Positions 1 through 7,967 of a stretch of DNA of 64,000 nucleotides are shown here, piece by piece; within the stretch, counting starts at the first letter, position 1, and every line of letters starts with the position of its first letter. The notes under the pieces were generated by a model, which saw only the letters and a list, made by a program, of their open reading frames with translations, made no database searches and had not been told where the DNA came from. A program made the position numbers and the translations under genes. The stretch lies in NCBI GenBank assembly GCA_024762795.1, contig JANTGS010000002.1:1-64000 (forward strand), read 5' to 3'. Origin of the DNA: Flavobacteriaceae bacterium. Lineage in GTDB: Bacteria; Bacteroidota; Bacteroidia; Flavobacteriales; Flavobacteriaceae.

Positions 1-167
1 CAAAAGCAGCTATTGCAGCCGGAGCTGATGGAATTATGATGGAGGTTCACTATAAACCTGAGGTGGCGTTGTGCGACGGACACCAGTCGCTTACTCCGGA
101 GGGATTTAGCGATCTGATGGGAGATCTTAGAAATATTGCCGGTGCCGTAGGTAAAACAATTGCATGA
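1..167 (+). CDS. 3-deoxy-7-phosphoheptulonate (DAHP) synthase, C-terminal fragment (5' end outside window)
   Basis: The open frame starts at base 3 and encodes about 54 residues ending at a TGA at 165-167. It contains GADGIMMEVHYKPEVALCDG followed by HQSL, the typical C-terminal signature of AroF/class I-beta DAHP synthases (GADG-EVH-P-AL-DG-QSL). This enzyme condenses phosphoenolpyruvate and erythrose-4-phosphate, the first step of the shikimate pathway. The protein ends right after the barrel with no fused chorismate mutase behind it. The stop overlaps the start of the next gene in an ATGA junction, so the two are probably co-transcribed. A related KDO8P-synthase-type enzyme cannot be fully excluded from so short a piece. 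Confidence 0.75.
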   Translation, partial: KAAIAAGADGIMMEVHYKPEVALCDGHQSLTPEGFSDLMGDLRNIAGAVGKTIA

Positions 168-1240
168 CCATAAAGGTTTTCATAGTTATATTATTTTCCT
201 TTTTTGTTTTTTGGGGTGGTTATCCTCAAAAAACAGAATCCATTTCAGGTAAAGTTGTTAAAATTGGTTTGCTGATAACTGATTCCCAATCTGAAGCGGC
301 TCAGAATGCTGCTGCTTTGGCCATAAGTATGGCCAATAAAGAAGGGAATTTAAAAAATCACAAATTTCAATTAGTGGTCAGATCTATGGAAGGCCCCTGG
401 GGTACCGGATCTAAACAAGCTGTTAATTTGGTTTTTAACGAAAAAGTTTGGGCTATTCTGGGCTCTCATGACGGGCGAAATGCTCATTTGGTAGAGCAGG
501 TCATCGCTAAAACGCATGTTGTTTTTTTGTCTGCCTGGGCTTCAGACCCCACATTATATCAGGCTTATGTTCCCTGGTTTTTTAGTATGGTACCTAATGA
601 TCTGCAACAGGCTGATATTTTGATACAAGGGATGTCCCTCCCGAAAAAATGTAAAAGAATCACTACCATTACAGATAATACTTATGATGTAAAACAAGCT
701 CTGAAGAGCTTCTTAAAGAAACTAAAAGAGTCTGAATTGACAGAACCTGTACAATTGTTTTATGATCAAAAGAAGGAAGATCTTAATGAAGTCCCGAGTA
801 AAATCAAACAAAATCTGCCTGATTGTATTGTCTTGTTCGGACAATCTTTGACCCCTTTGGTCTCTTTAAGAAAAAATAATATTGTATTACCTGTTTACGG
901 TACTATGTCTTTTTTAGCTGAAGACAGTTCTGATCGACCGGATCTTAAAAAATACCATGATCTTTTTATGCCAATTTCCGGTGAGTGGTCTGATACGGAG
1001 AACTCTTCTTTTGCCAAAGCATATAAAGAAAAATATGGCAAATATCCCGGGGCTGTTGCCGCTTATGCTTTTGACGGGATTAAAGTTATTGTTAAAGCAA
1101 TAGAATCGGCAGGATTTGAGCCTGATAAAATACAGGAATCTATGAAAAAAATACAATATCAAGGAGTTACGGGTTTTGTTAGATTTGATCATCTTGGAAA
1201 TCGTGTGGATGCTGCAAAACTGATCAGGTCTGACAATTGA
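164..1240 (+). CDS. Type-1 periplasmic (LivJ-like) substrate-binding protein, orphan
   Basis: The protein has 358 residues. An N-terminal hydrophobic signal segment (about residues 4-20) points to export to the periplasm. From about residue 30 it has the two-lobed layout of Peripla_BP_6/branched-chain amino acid binding proteins: KIGLLITDSQSEAAQNAAAL at the start, AILGSHDGRNAHLVEQVI in the first lobe, and AAYAFDGIKVIVKAIESAG near the end. No lipobox cysteine is seen. No permease or ATPase gene lies nearby, so it may act as a sensor or carrier subunit and not as part of a classic ABC importer. It overlaps the DAHP-synthase fragment by 4 bases and is followed 64 bases later by a large FG-GAP lipoprotein gene. 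The ligand is unknown. Confidence 0.75.
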   Translation: MTIKVFIVILFSFFVFWGGYPQKTESISGKVVKIGLLITDSQSEAAQNAAALAISMANKEGNLKNHKFQLVVRSMEGPWGTGSKQAVNLVFNEKVWAILGSHDGRNAHLVEQVIAKTHVVFLSAWASDPTLYQAYVPWFFSMVPNDLQQADILIQGMSLPKKCKRITTITDNTYDVKQALKSFLKKLKESELTEPVQLFYDQKKEDLNEVPSKIKQNLPDCIVLFGQSLTPLVSLRKNNIVLPVYGTMSFLAEDSSDRPDLKKYHDLFMPISGEWSDTENSSFAKAYKEKYGKYPGAVAAYAFDGIKVIVKAIESAGFEPDKIQESMKKIQYQGVTGFVRFDHLGNRVDAAKLIRSDN

Positions 1241-1291
1241 TTTTTTGGTTTTGTGAAGTAATAAATATACATGGTTTTTTATTTTATTCCT

Positions 1292-1299
1292 TACCTTTG
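1292..1299 (+). promoter_or_regulatory. Candidate -7 box (TACCTTTG)
   Basis: TACCTTTG matches the Bacteroidetes -7 consensus TAnnTTTG and lies just before the ATG at 1305. No well-spaced -33 TTG was found, and the box is so near the start codon that the transcript would be leaderless or the match is chance. Confidence 0.25.
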
Positions 1300-1304
1300 G
1301 CATT

Positions 1305-4300
1305 ATGAAAAAAATAACTCTCTTTTTATTTATAATATTTATTTTCCTAAATTTTTACAGTTGTAAGGAGTCTGCTGAAGATAAAAGACAAAGGTCCGTC
1401 GAATTGATGTCGGCTCAAACGCTTGGCCTTGCCTATCTTGAAGAATTCAAACTGGATGATGCTGAAAAAGAATTCCTTAAGTTTATTGATATGGCTCCGG
1501 AAGATAAGCTTGGATATGCAAATCTTGGGCTGGTCTACTTAAGAATGGGAAAGTTTGATAAAGCTGAAAAGCAACTTTTTAAGGCTATTGAAATAGATCC
1601 TAAAGATCCCGATATCAGATTGTTGCTGGCAACAGTTTATCAGATGAGCGACCAGCGTGATAAAGCTGTTTCTGTATTAAAAGAAACACTTAAATTTGCT
1701 CCTGATCATGTAAAAATATTATATGATCTTTCTGAACTTTTTTCAGTAGATACCCATCCGGAATCCCTCCGGTTAAGAAAAAAATATTTATTGCATCTTG
1801 TTAAAAATGCACCCGGAAATATTGTTCCCAGGCTAAACCTTACCGGGATGTATATTGCCGATGGAGAATTTGAAAAGGCTATAGAACAATTAGAGATCAT
1901 TCAAAAACAATCTCCTGAATTTCCTAAAGAGGCAAAACCCTATTATGATGAGACCCTCTCAATGCTCAGGAAAAAAGATGTTAAAAAGGCTAATACCTCG
2001 TATTTGATCTTTCACAATTATATGAAAGTTACAGCCCCGTTTCAGGCAGGTATTATGGAGCTTAAAGGTCCGGGAGGAGCTATTGTAGGTTTTCCTTTGA
2101 TCACTTATAACCGTCAGTCTTCCTCTCAGGCTGTTGAGAGTGGGTCTCTGCTTGATATTATTAAATTTAATGAGGTAACAACTGATTCAGGATTGAATAT
2201 GATCCCTTCCTTAAACGAAGGCCAAAATGTAAAGTTTAAAAATTCTACACATGTTGAGGTTGTTGATTATGACGGTGATCTTGATATGGATCTCTATGTA
2301 GGTTTTTATGATCCGGAAAGCAATTCTTACAAACATTCTCTTCTTAAAAACGAAATGGGGAAATATCATGATGTAACGGTTGAAGCAGGAATTAATCATA
2401 CAGGAAAGGAAATAGCAGCCTCTTTTGCTGATTATGATAATGATGGTTTTCTCGATCTTTATGTGGTAAGGGAAGAAGGAGATCTATTGTATCGTAATGT
2501 TGAAAAAGGAGTATATAAAGAGGTTAGTGAAGAAGCGAAACTTTCCGGACAGACTTCCGGCGGAAAGACCCTATTCTTAGATATGGATCATGATGGCGAT
2601 CTGGATCTGTTTAAAGTGAAATACGGATTGAATCAGGTTTTTAGAAATAACGGAGATGGAACTTTTACAGAGCAAGCTGAAAAAATGGGACTTACAGGAG
2701 TTGATGCAAATAGTACTGATGCTGCTTTTGGTGATTTTAATGATGATGGAGACATAGATATTCTTGTTACAAATAAAAATACTGCCAATGTTTTGTATGA
2801 AAACCAGAGACAGGGATCCTTTAAGGAAATAACAAAGAATAGCGGACTGAAAATGAATAAAGGGTCCAGCGCCGTTGCCGTGGGAGATTATAACAATGAT
2901 GGTTTTTTAGATCTTTTTATAGCTTCTTTTAACGGTGCAGATAGTAAATTATATCTCAATAAAGGAGGAGAAGGCTTTGAACCTGAAGGAAATTCAGATT
3001 TTTCTTCACTCAAAAAAATAAAAGCCCTTGATGTAAATTTTTTTGATTTTGATAATGACGGATTTCTTGATCTGATCATTGCAGGAGAATCAAATCAAAA
3101 AGATGGACGAGGCCTTTTATTATTTCATAATGAAGGAAATGGCAGGTTTAAGGATACTTCAACCCTACTGCCCGAAAAACTGAACAGCTCAGCGCAGATA
3201 AGACTTTTTGATTACAATAAAGATGGAGATCTAGATATTCTTGTTGCCGGAATTAACGGTGGAGTTTCTCTCTTACGGAATGATGGTGGAAATATGAACC
3301 ATTACGTCAATATGAAATTGGTGGGCTTAAGAACGGGAAGTGCAAAGAATAATTTTTTCGGAATTGGAGCTAAAGTTGAGATGCGTGCCGGAGATTTATA
3401 TCAGACCAAAGTAGTAACGAATCCAAATGTATATTTCGGACTTGGAAATCGATCAAAAGTTGATGTGATCAGGATTACCTGGACAAACGGAGTTCCTCAG
3501 AATATCCTGCTGCCCGATGCTGACCAGTCGTTAACGGAGACACAAACACTAAAAGGATCCTGTCCGTTTCTTTATACCTGGAATGGCAAAAAGTTTGTTT
3601 TTGCTACGGATATTACCTGGCGTAGTGCTCTGGGAATGCCTTTGGGTATTATGGGAGGGGAAACAAAATATGCTTTTGCTGATGCCTCAGATGATTATAT
3701 CAGAATTCCCGGTGAATTGCTAAAACCCAAAAAAAATAAATATTTAATTCAGGTAACCTCTGAACTCTGGGAGACGATCTATATGGATAAACTTCAGCTG
3801 GTAGTACTCGATCACCCCGATTCGGTTGATCTTTATGTTCCTGAACAGTTTTCTCCTCCGCCTTTTCCCGGACTTGAACTTTATCAGGTAAATAAGAAGA
3901 TTTTTCCGGTTTCTGCAAAAGATGAAAAAGAAAATGATCTGTTACAGGAAATTCTTAAGAAGGACGATAAATACATTTCAAATTATACACCGGGAAAATA
4001 CCAGGGACTTACTAAAATGCACAATCTCATTCTGGATCCCGGGAAATCAATAAATACGGATCAACTGGTTCTGTATCTAACCGGATGGGTCTTCCCAACA
4101 GATTCAAGTATCAATTTTGCGCTTTCGCAATCTGATTCCTTACAGGTATCTCCTCCAAATTTACAGGTGATCAATAAAAATGGCGAATGGGAAACGATCA
4201 TTCCTTTTTTAGGATTTCCGATGGGAAAAGATAAAACGGTTATTGCCGATCTTTCAGGTAAGTTCTTATCGGAAGATCACAGAATACGGATCCAGACCAA

Positions 4301-4865
4301 TATGGAAATCTACTGGGATCAGATCTTTTTTTCTGATCACTCTCCTAAAACACCTTATGTTAAAACGGTTCTGAATCCCGCAAAGGCAGATATTCATTAC
4401 AGAGGTTTTTCAAGAACTTACAGAAAAGGAGGACGATATGGTCCGCACTGGTTTGACTATTACGATGTTGATAAAAATGTGAAGTGGCGTGATTTAACTG
4501 GGAATTATACCCGTTATGGAGATGTAAGACCCTTGTTGCTGGAATCCGATAACCAATATATTATTTCAAATGCCGGTGATGAAACCTCAGTTCAGTTTGA
4601 TGCAAAAGACCTCCCGGAATTAGGGAAAGGATGGATAAGGGATTTCTTTATTCATAGTGTGGGATGGGTTAAAGACGGAGATATCAACACTGCCTTGGGA
4701 AAAACAGTTAAACCTTTGCCCTTTCACGGAATATCGAGCTATCCGCCTTCTGAAAAAGATTTATATCCCGAGGATCCTAAACTTCAAAAATATCAGCGGG
4801 AATACAATACCAGAACGGTGACCATGGAAAGGTATCGTAATTCAATTAAAAATACAGATCAATAA
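1305..4865 (+). CDS. Large TPR + FG-GAP/VCBS + ASPIC/UnbV lipoprotein (CRTAC1-like)
   Basis: The protein has 1186 residues. A lipoprotein signal ends in NFYSC near residue 20, so it is probably membrane-anchored and extracytoplasmic. TPR-like helices follow at about residues 40-230 (e.g. LGYANLGLVYLRMGKFDKAE). At about 315-660 there are at least seven FG-GAP/VCBS blades with calcium-type DxDxDG loops, such as DYDNDGFLDLYV, DHDGDLDLF, DFNDDGDIDIL and DYNKDGDLDIL. An ASPIC/UnbV-like module follows at about 670-740 (GIGAKVEMRAGD, then IRITWTNG). The last 440 residues form a further region rich in Trp and Tyr that I do not recognise. Its stop overlaps the next start by one base (TAATG), so the next paralogous gene is translated from the same message. 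Beta-propeller scaffold or binding roles are typical for such repeats. The actual partner is unknown. Confidence 0.8.
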   Translation: MKKITLFLFIIFIFLNFYSCKESAEDKRQRSVELMSAQTLGLAYLEEFKLDDAEKEFLKFIDMAPEDKLGYANLGLVYLRMGKFDKAEKQLFKAIEIDPKDPDIRLLLATVYQMSDQRDKAVSVLKETLKFAPDHVKILYDLSELFSVDTHPESLRLRKKYLLHLVKNAPGNIVPRLNLTGMYIADGEFEKAIEQLEIIQKQSPEFPKEAKPYYDETLSMLRKKDVKKANTSYLIFHNYMKVTAPFQAGIMELKGPGGAIVGFPLITYNRQSSSQAVESGSLLDIIKFNEVTTDSGLNMIPSLNEGQNVKFKNSTHVEVVDYDGDLDMDLYVGFYDPESNSYKHSLLKNEMGKYHDVTVEAGINHTGKEIAASFADYDNDGFLDLYVVREEGDLLYRNVEKGVYKEVSEEAKLSGQTSGGKTLFLDMDHDGDLDLFKVKYGLNQVFRNNGDGTFTEQAEKMGLTGVDANSTDAAFGDFNDDGDIDILVTNKNTANVLYENQRQGSFKEITKNSGLKMNKGSSAVAVGDYNNDGFLDLFIASFNGADSKLYLNKGGEGFEPEGNSDFSSLKKIKALDVNFFDFDNDGFLDLIIAGESNQKDGRGLLLFHNEGNGRFKDTSTLLPEKLNSSAQIRLFDYNKDGDLDILVAGINGGVSLLRNDGGNMNHYVNMKLVGLRTGSAKNNFFGIGAKVEMRAGDLYQTKVVTNPNVYFGLGNRSKVDVIRITWTNGVPQNILLPDADQSLTETQTLKGSCPFLYTWNGKKFVFATDITWRSALGMPLGIMGGETKYAFADASDDYIRIPGELLKPKKNKYLIQVTSELWETIYMDKLQLVVLDHPDSVDLYVPEQFSPPPFPGLELYQVNKKIFPVSAKDEKENDLLQEILKKDDKYISNYTPGKYQGLTKMHNLILDPGKSINTDQLVLYLTGWVFPTDSSINFALSQSDSLQVSPPNLQVINKNGEWETIIPFLGFPMGKDKTVIADLSGKFLSEDHRIRIQTNMEIYWDQIFFSDHSPKTPYVKTVLNPAKADIHYRGFSRTYRKGGRYGPHWFDYYDVDKNVKWRDLTGNYTRYGDVRPLLLESDNQYIISNAGDETSVQFDAKDLPELGKGWIRDFFIHSVGWVKDGDINTALGKTVKPLPFHGISSYPPSEKDLYPEDPKLQKYQREYNTRTVTMERYRNSIKNTDQ

Positions 4866-6529
4866 TGAGAAAAATATCAAGAGTCTTTTTTTATTACTTT
4901 TTAATATTGGGCCTTCCTGTTTTACTTTCGGCACAAGAGAAAAAAATAACTTTTACCGATGTGACCTCAAAAGCAGGAATCGATTTTAAATATAATTTTG
5001 GAGATTATTCCTATGAAAATATCCTTGAAAGCAGTGGTTCAGGAATTACTATTTTTGATTATAATAACGATGGCTGGCAGGATCTTTACATGATGAATGG
5101 CACCTATCTGGAAGGTGTTTCCAAGCCCAAAGGAAAAGTTTTTAAAAACTCTACGAATAAATTCTATAAAAATAATGGGGATGGAACTTTTACAGAAGTT
5201 TCAAGGTCGGCAGGACTGGATGATAAGCACTGGAGTATGGCTGCCGGTGCTATTGACCTTGATCATGATGGTTTTGAAGATCTGTATCTGCTAAATTACG
5301 GTCCGAATGTTTTTTACCACAATAACGGTGATGGTACTTTTTCCGACATAACCTCATCCCTGGATTTAAAGGGGCCTGAAAAATTAAATGGTTTTACTAA
5401 GTGGAGTATCGGGGTTTCCTTTTGGGATTATAATCAAGATGGAAGGTTAGATGCCATGGTAGGTAATTTTCTAGCTTTTGATCCGGAATATATTTCTACT
5501 CAAACACCCGGAATGATGCCACATCCTTCCGAGTATAAAGGCCAGGCTTCTATGTTGTACGAACAGCAAGCCAATGGAAGATTTAAAGAGGTTAGTCGTA
5601 AAGCAGGTCTTTACTTTTCTGATTCCAAATGTATGGGATTAACAGTTTTTGATTCAGATGATGATGGTACTTTGGATATATTTCAGGCAAATGATCATCA
5701 GATGAATTTTTTATTTAAGGAAGAAAATGGAGTTTATAAAGATTATGGAATAGCCAATGGAGTCGCTGCCAACAGTCAGGGAAAAGCAACCGGATCCATG
5801 CACGGAACCATTGGTGATATTGATGGTGACGGATTGATCGATATTCTTGTTGCCGATCTTAGATATGGGGCTCTTTATAAAAATATTGGTAATGGGATGT
5901 ATCAGGATGTAACCGAAGCGAGCGGAGTTGCAAAGTCCATGGCCGGAAAAGGAAGCTGGGGAGCCGCATTTATCGATTTTGATAATGATGGTGATCTGGA
6001 TATTATTGCTGCAAATGGTACGGCAGAAGAGCTTATCTTACAGCATCCGTTGTTGCTGGAAAACGACGGGAAAGGAAAATTCAAGGATGTTGGATCAGAT
6101 ATTGGCTCTTATTTTTCTACCAAAAGGTCCGGAAGAGGTCTGGCTGTTTTTGATTACGATAATGATGGTGATCAGGATGTGATTATTTCGCATGTCGATC
6201 TTCAGGCAGCTCCAAGCTTATTGAGAAATGACGGAGGTAATAAAAATCACTGGCTGGGAGTTATTCTCAAAGGGGATCAGGGCCTTGCATCAGGTATAGG
6301 AGCTGTAATCAAAGTTACGGCCGGCGAAAAAGAACTTACTTTTGTGAATCAATGGACTACAGGTTACCTTTCAAATAGTGAGCCCCGTGTTCATATAGGC
6401 TTGGGTGCGGAAAGGATTGTTAACAAACTTGAGATCAAATGGCCGGATGGTAAAGTAGAGGTGTATAACAATATAGTTACCTGCAGATATTTGAATATTG
6501 TTGAAGGAAAAGGGATTGTAAAAAAATAG
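4865..6529 (+). CDS. Secreted FG-GAP/VCBS repeat protein with C-terminal ASPIC/UnbV domain (CRTAC1 family)
   Basis: The protein has 554 residues with a Sec signal peptide (about 1-23, ending LPVLLSAQ). It has at least six FG-GAP blades with calcium-binding-type loops: DYNNDGWQDLYM, DLDHDGFEDLYL, DYNQDGRLDAMV, DIDGDGLIDILV, DFDNDGDLDIIA and DYDNDGDQDVII. A C-terminal ASPIC/UnbV module includes LRNDGGNKNHWLGVILKG, GIGAVIKV and LEIKWPDGKVEVY. It is the minimal CRTAC1 architecture, without the TPR and C-terminal extension of the preceding protein. The start overlaps the preceding stop by one base. The pair probably forms an extracytoplasmic complex, which is inference from gene order. Confidence 0.85.
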   Translation: MRKISRVFFYYFLILGLPVLLSAQEKKITFTDVTSKAGIDFKYNFGDYSYENILESSGSGITIFDYNNDGWQDLYMMNGTYLEGVSKPKGKVFKNSTNKFYKNNGDGTFTEVSRSAGLDDKHWSMAAGAIDLDHDGFEDLYLLNYGPNVFYHNNGDGTFSDITSSLDLKGPEKLNGFTKWSIGVSFWDYNQDGRLDAMVGNFLAFDPEYISTQTPGMMPHPSEYKGQASMLYEQQANGRFKEVSRKAGLYFSDSKCMGLTVFDSDDDGTLDIFQANDHQMNFLFKEENGVYKDYGIANGVAANSQGKATGSMHGTIGDIDGDGLIDILVADLRYGALYKNIGNGMYQDVTEASGVAKSMAGKGSWGAAFIDFDNDGDLDIIAANGTAEELILQHPLLLENDGKGKFKDVGSDIGSYFSTKRSGRGLAVFDYDNDGDQDVIISHVDLQAAPSLLRNDGGNKNHWLGVILKGDQGLASGIGAVIKVTAGEKELTFVNQWTTGYLSNSEPRVHIGLGAERIVNKLEIKWPDGKVEVYNNIVTCRYLNIVEGKGIVKK

Positions 6530-6635
6530 AATTTTTTCTCTTTTAATCAGTTTTATCTCCATAAAATCAGGGTAATATATTTAATTTAGCAAATCAATAA
6601 TTAAGAGAATAATAAAACAAATAACAATAAATAAA

Positions 6636-7967
6636 ATGGATAATTGCGAATATATAAGTAAAGTGATCAACCTTTTAGATCCGGAAAAGAACATTATTTA
6701 TAACATGACACAGGAAGAAGCTGTTGAAATTGTAAAGTCGGGAGATGAGGAAGCCATACGAAAGATAGATGGACAGTTTGCATTGGTTTCTGTTGATCAT
6801 AAAACCATTAGAATGGCAAGGTCAATCGGGCGTCCGTTACGTTATTTTATTGCCAAAAGAAAGGCCGGACCACAATTGATCGTTGCAGAACGGATCGATA
6901 TTATATTTGACTATCTTAAAAAGGAAGGTATGGATGATCAGTTTCATCCGACTTATACCCGAATGGTTCCGGCTCATTATATTACAAAGATCGAACTTTT
7001 GGGTTGCCCGGATCCAAATCCGGTTTATACACGCTTTTTTACTCCTGAACGTAATAAGTTTAAATCTTATACACCAGAACAGTTAGGGGAAAATTATATC
7101 GGTACCGTCTATAACGAAATAAAAAAATGGCTTCAGTTTCGTGCGAAGAAAGGCCCCATAGGAGTTACTTTTTCTGCAGGGATTGACAGTGGTTCGGTTT
7201 TTTTACTAACCTACCATGCTTTAAAAGAGCTGGGAGAGAGTCCTTCAAGGTTAAAAGCATTTACCCTGTCTGTAGATGGAGATGGAGCTGATCTTTTACA
7301 AAGCAGAAAATTTTTAAGAGCTTTAGGATTAGAACTTTTTCTTGAACCGATCGAACTGGATTATAAGGATCTCGACTGGAAAGAGGCCATTAATGTTGTT
7401 GAGGATTACAAACCCCTTGATATTCAGTCGGCAACGATGAACCTCTCTTTGTTGAAGGGGATCAGATCCCGTTATCCCGACTGGAAATATTTAATTGATG
7501 GTGATGGTGGTGATGAGAATATGAAAGATTATCCTATTGAAGAAAACCCGGAGCTTACCATACGGAGTGTTTTGAATAATCTGATGTTGTATCATGAAGG
7601 ATGGGGTGTTGAATCGATCAAGCATTCACTGACTTATTCAGGAGGATTGAGCAGAGGTTATATGCGTACCTTTGCGCCGGCTGATTTATTAGATTTTGAA
7701 GGCTTTAGTCCTTATACTCTGCCAAATGTAATCGAAATTTCAGAAGGTATTCCGTTTATTGATATGACCGGGTGGGATCATAAAAAATTGTACGATCTGA
7801 AAGGTCAGATCGTTTCCGCGGGTGTAAAGGCGGTAACAGGAATGGATATGCCGGTATTTGAAAAAAGACGTTTCCAGCATGGTGCGGTTTCCAAAGAAGA
7901 TTTTAATAAACATTTTCCTGAAAAAGAAATAGCTTACAGAAAAGAGTTTCTTTCCAGATATGAATAA
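6636..7967 (+). CDS. Asparagine-synthetase-like ATP-dependent amide ligase without glutaminase cysteine
   Basis: The protein has 443 residues. The C-terminal half is an asparagine synthetase-type PP-loop ATPase. The pyrophosphate loop reads SAGIDSGS (residues 180-187; usual SGGxDSS) and a second motif DGDGGDE lies at 288-294. The N-terminal 150 residues resemble a shrunken class II glutamine amidotransferase fold (IDGQFALVSVD, then RSIGRPLRYF). The nucleophilic Cys2 is missing: the protein starts MDNC. Loss of Cys2 is known in beta-lactam and carbapenam synthetases, which use an internal or free amine in place of glutamine-derived ammonia. The last codons overlap the radical SAM gene by 8 bases, so the two enzymes are translationally linked. 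The preceding gap of 106 bases may hold a promoter. The substrate is unknown. Confidence 0.75.
   Translation: MDNCEYISKVINLLDPEKNIIYNMTQEEAVEIVKSGDEEAIRKIDGQFALVSVDHKTIRMARSIGRPLRYFIAKRKAGPQLIVAERIDIIFDYLKKEGMDDQFHPTYTRMVPAHYITKIELLGCPDPNPVYTRFFTPERNKFKSYTPEQLGENYIGTVYNEIKKWLQFRAKKGPIGVTFSAGIDSGSVFLLTYHALKELGESPSRLKAFTLSVDGDGADLLQSRKFLRALGLELFLEPIELDYKDLDWKEAINVVEDYKPLDIQSATMNLSLLKGIRSRYPDWKYLIDGDGGDENMKDYPIEENPELTIRSVLNNLMLYHEGWGVESIKHSLTYSGGLSRGYMRTFAPADLLDFEGFSPYTLPNVIEISEGIPFIDMTGWDHKKLYDLKGQIVSAGVKAVTGMDMPVFEKRRFQHGAVSKEDFNKHFPEKEIAYRKEFLSRYE

Noticed and set aside
914..1303. 129-residue open frame on the minus strand
   Set aside because: Lies opposite the periplasmic binding protein gene, has no recognisable motif and a composition typical of a reverse-complement shadow.
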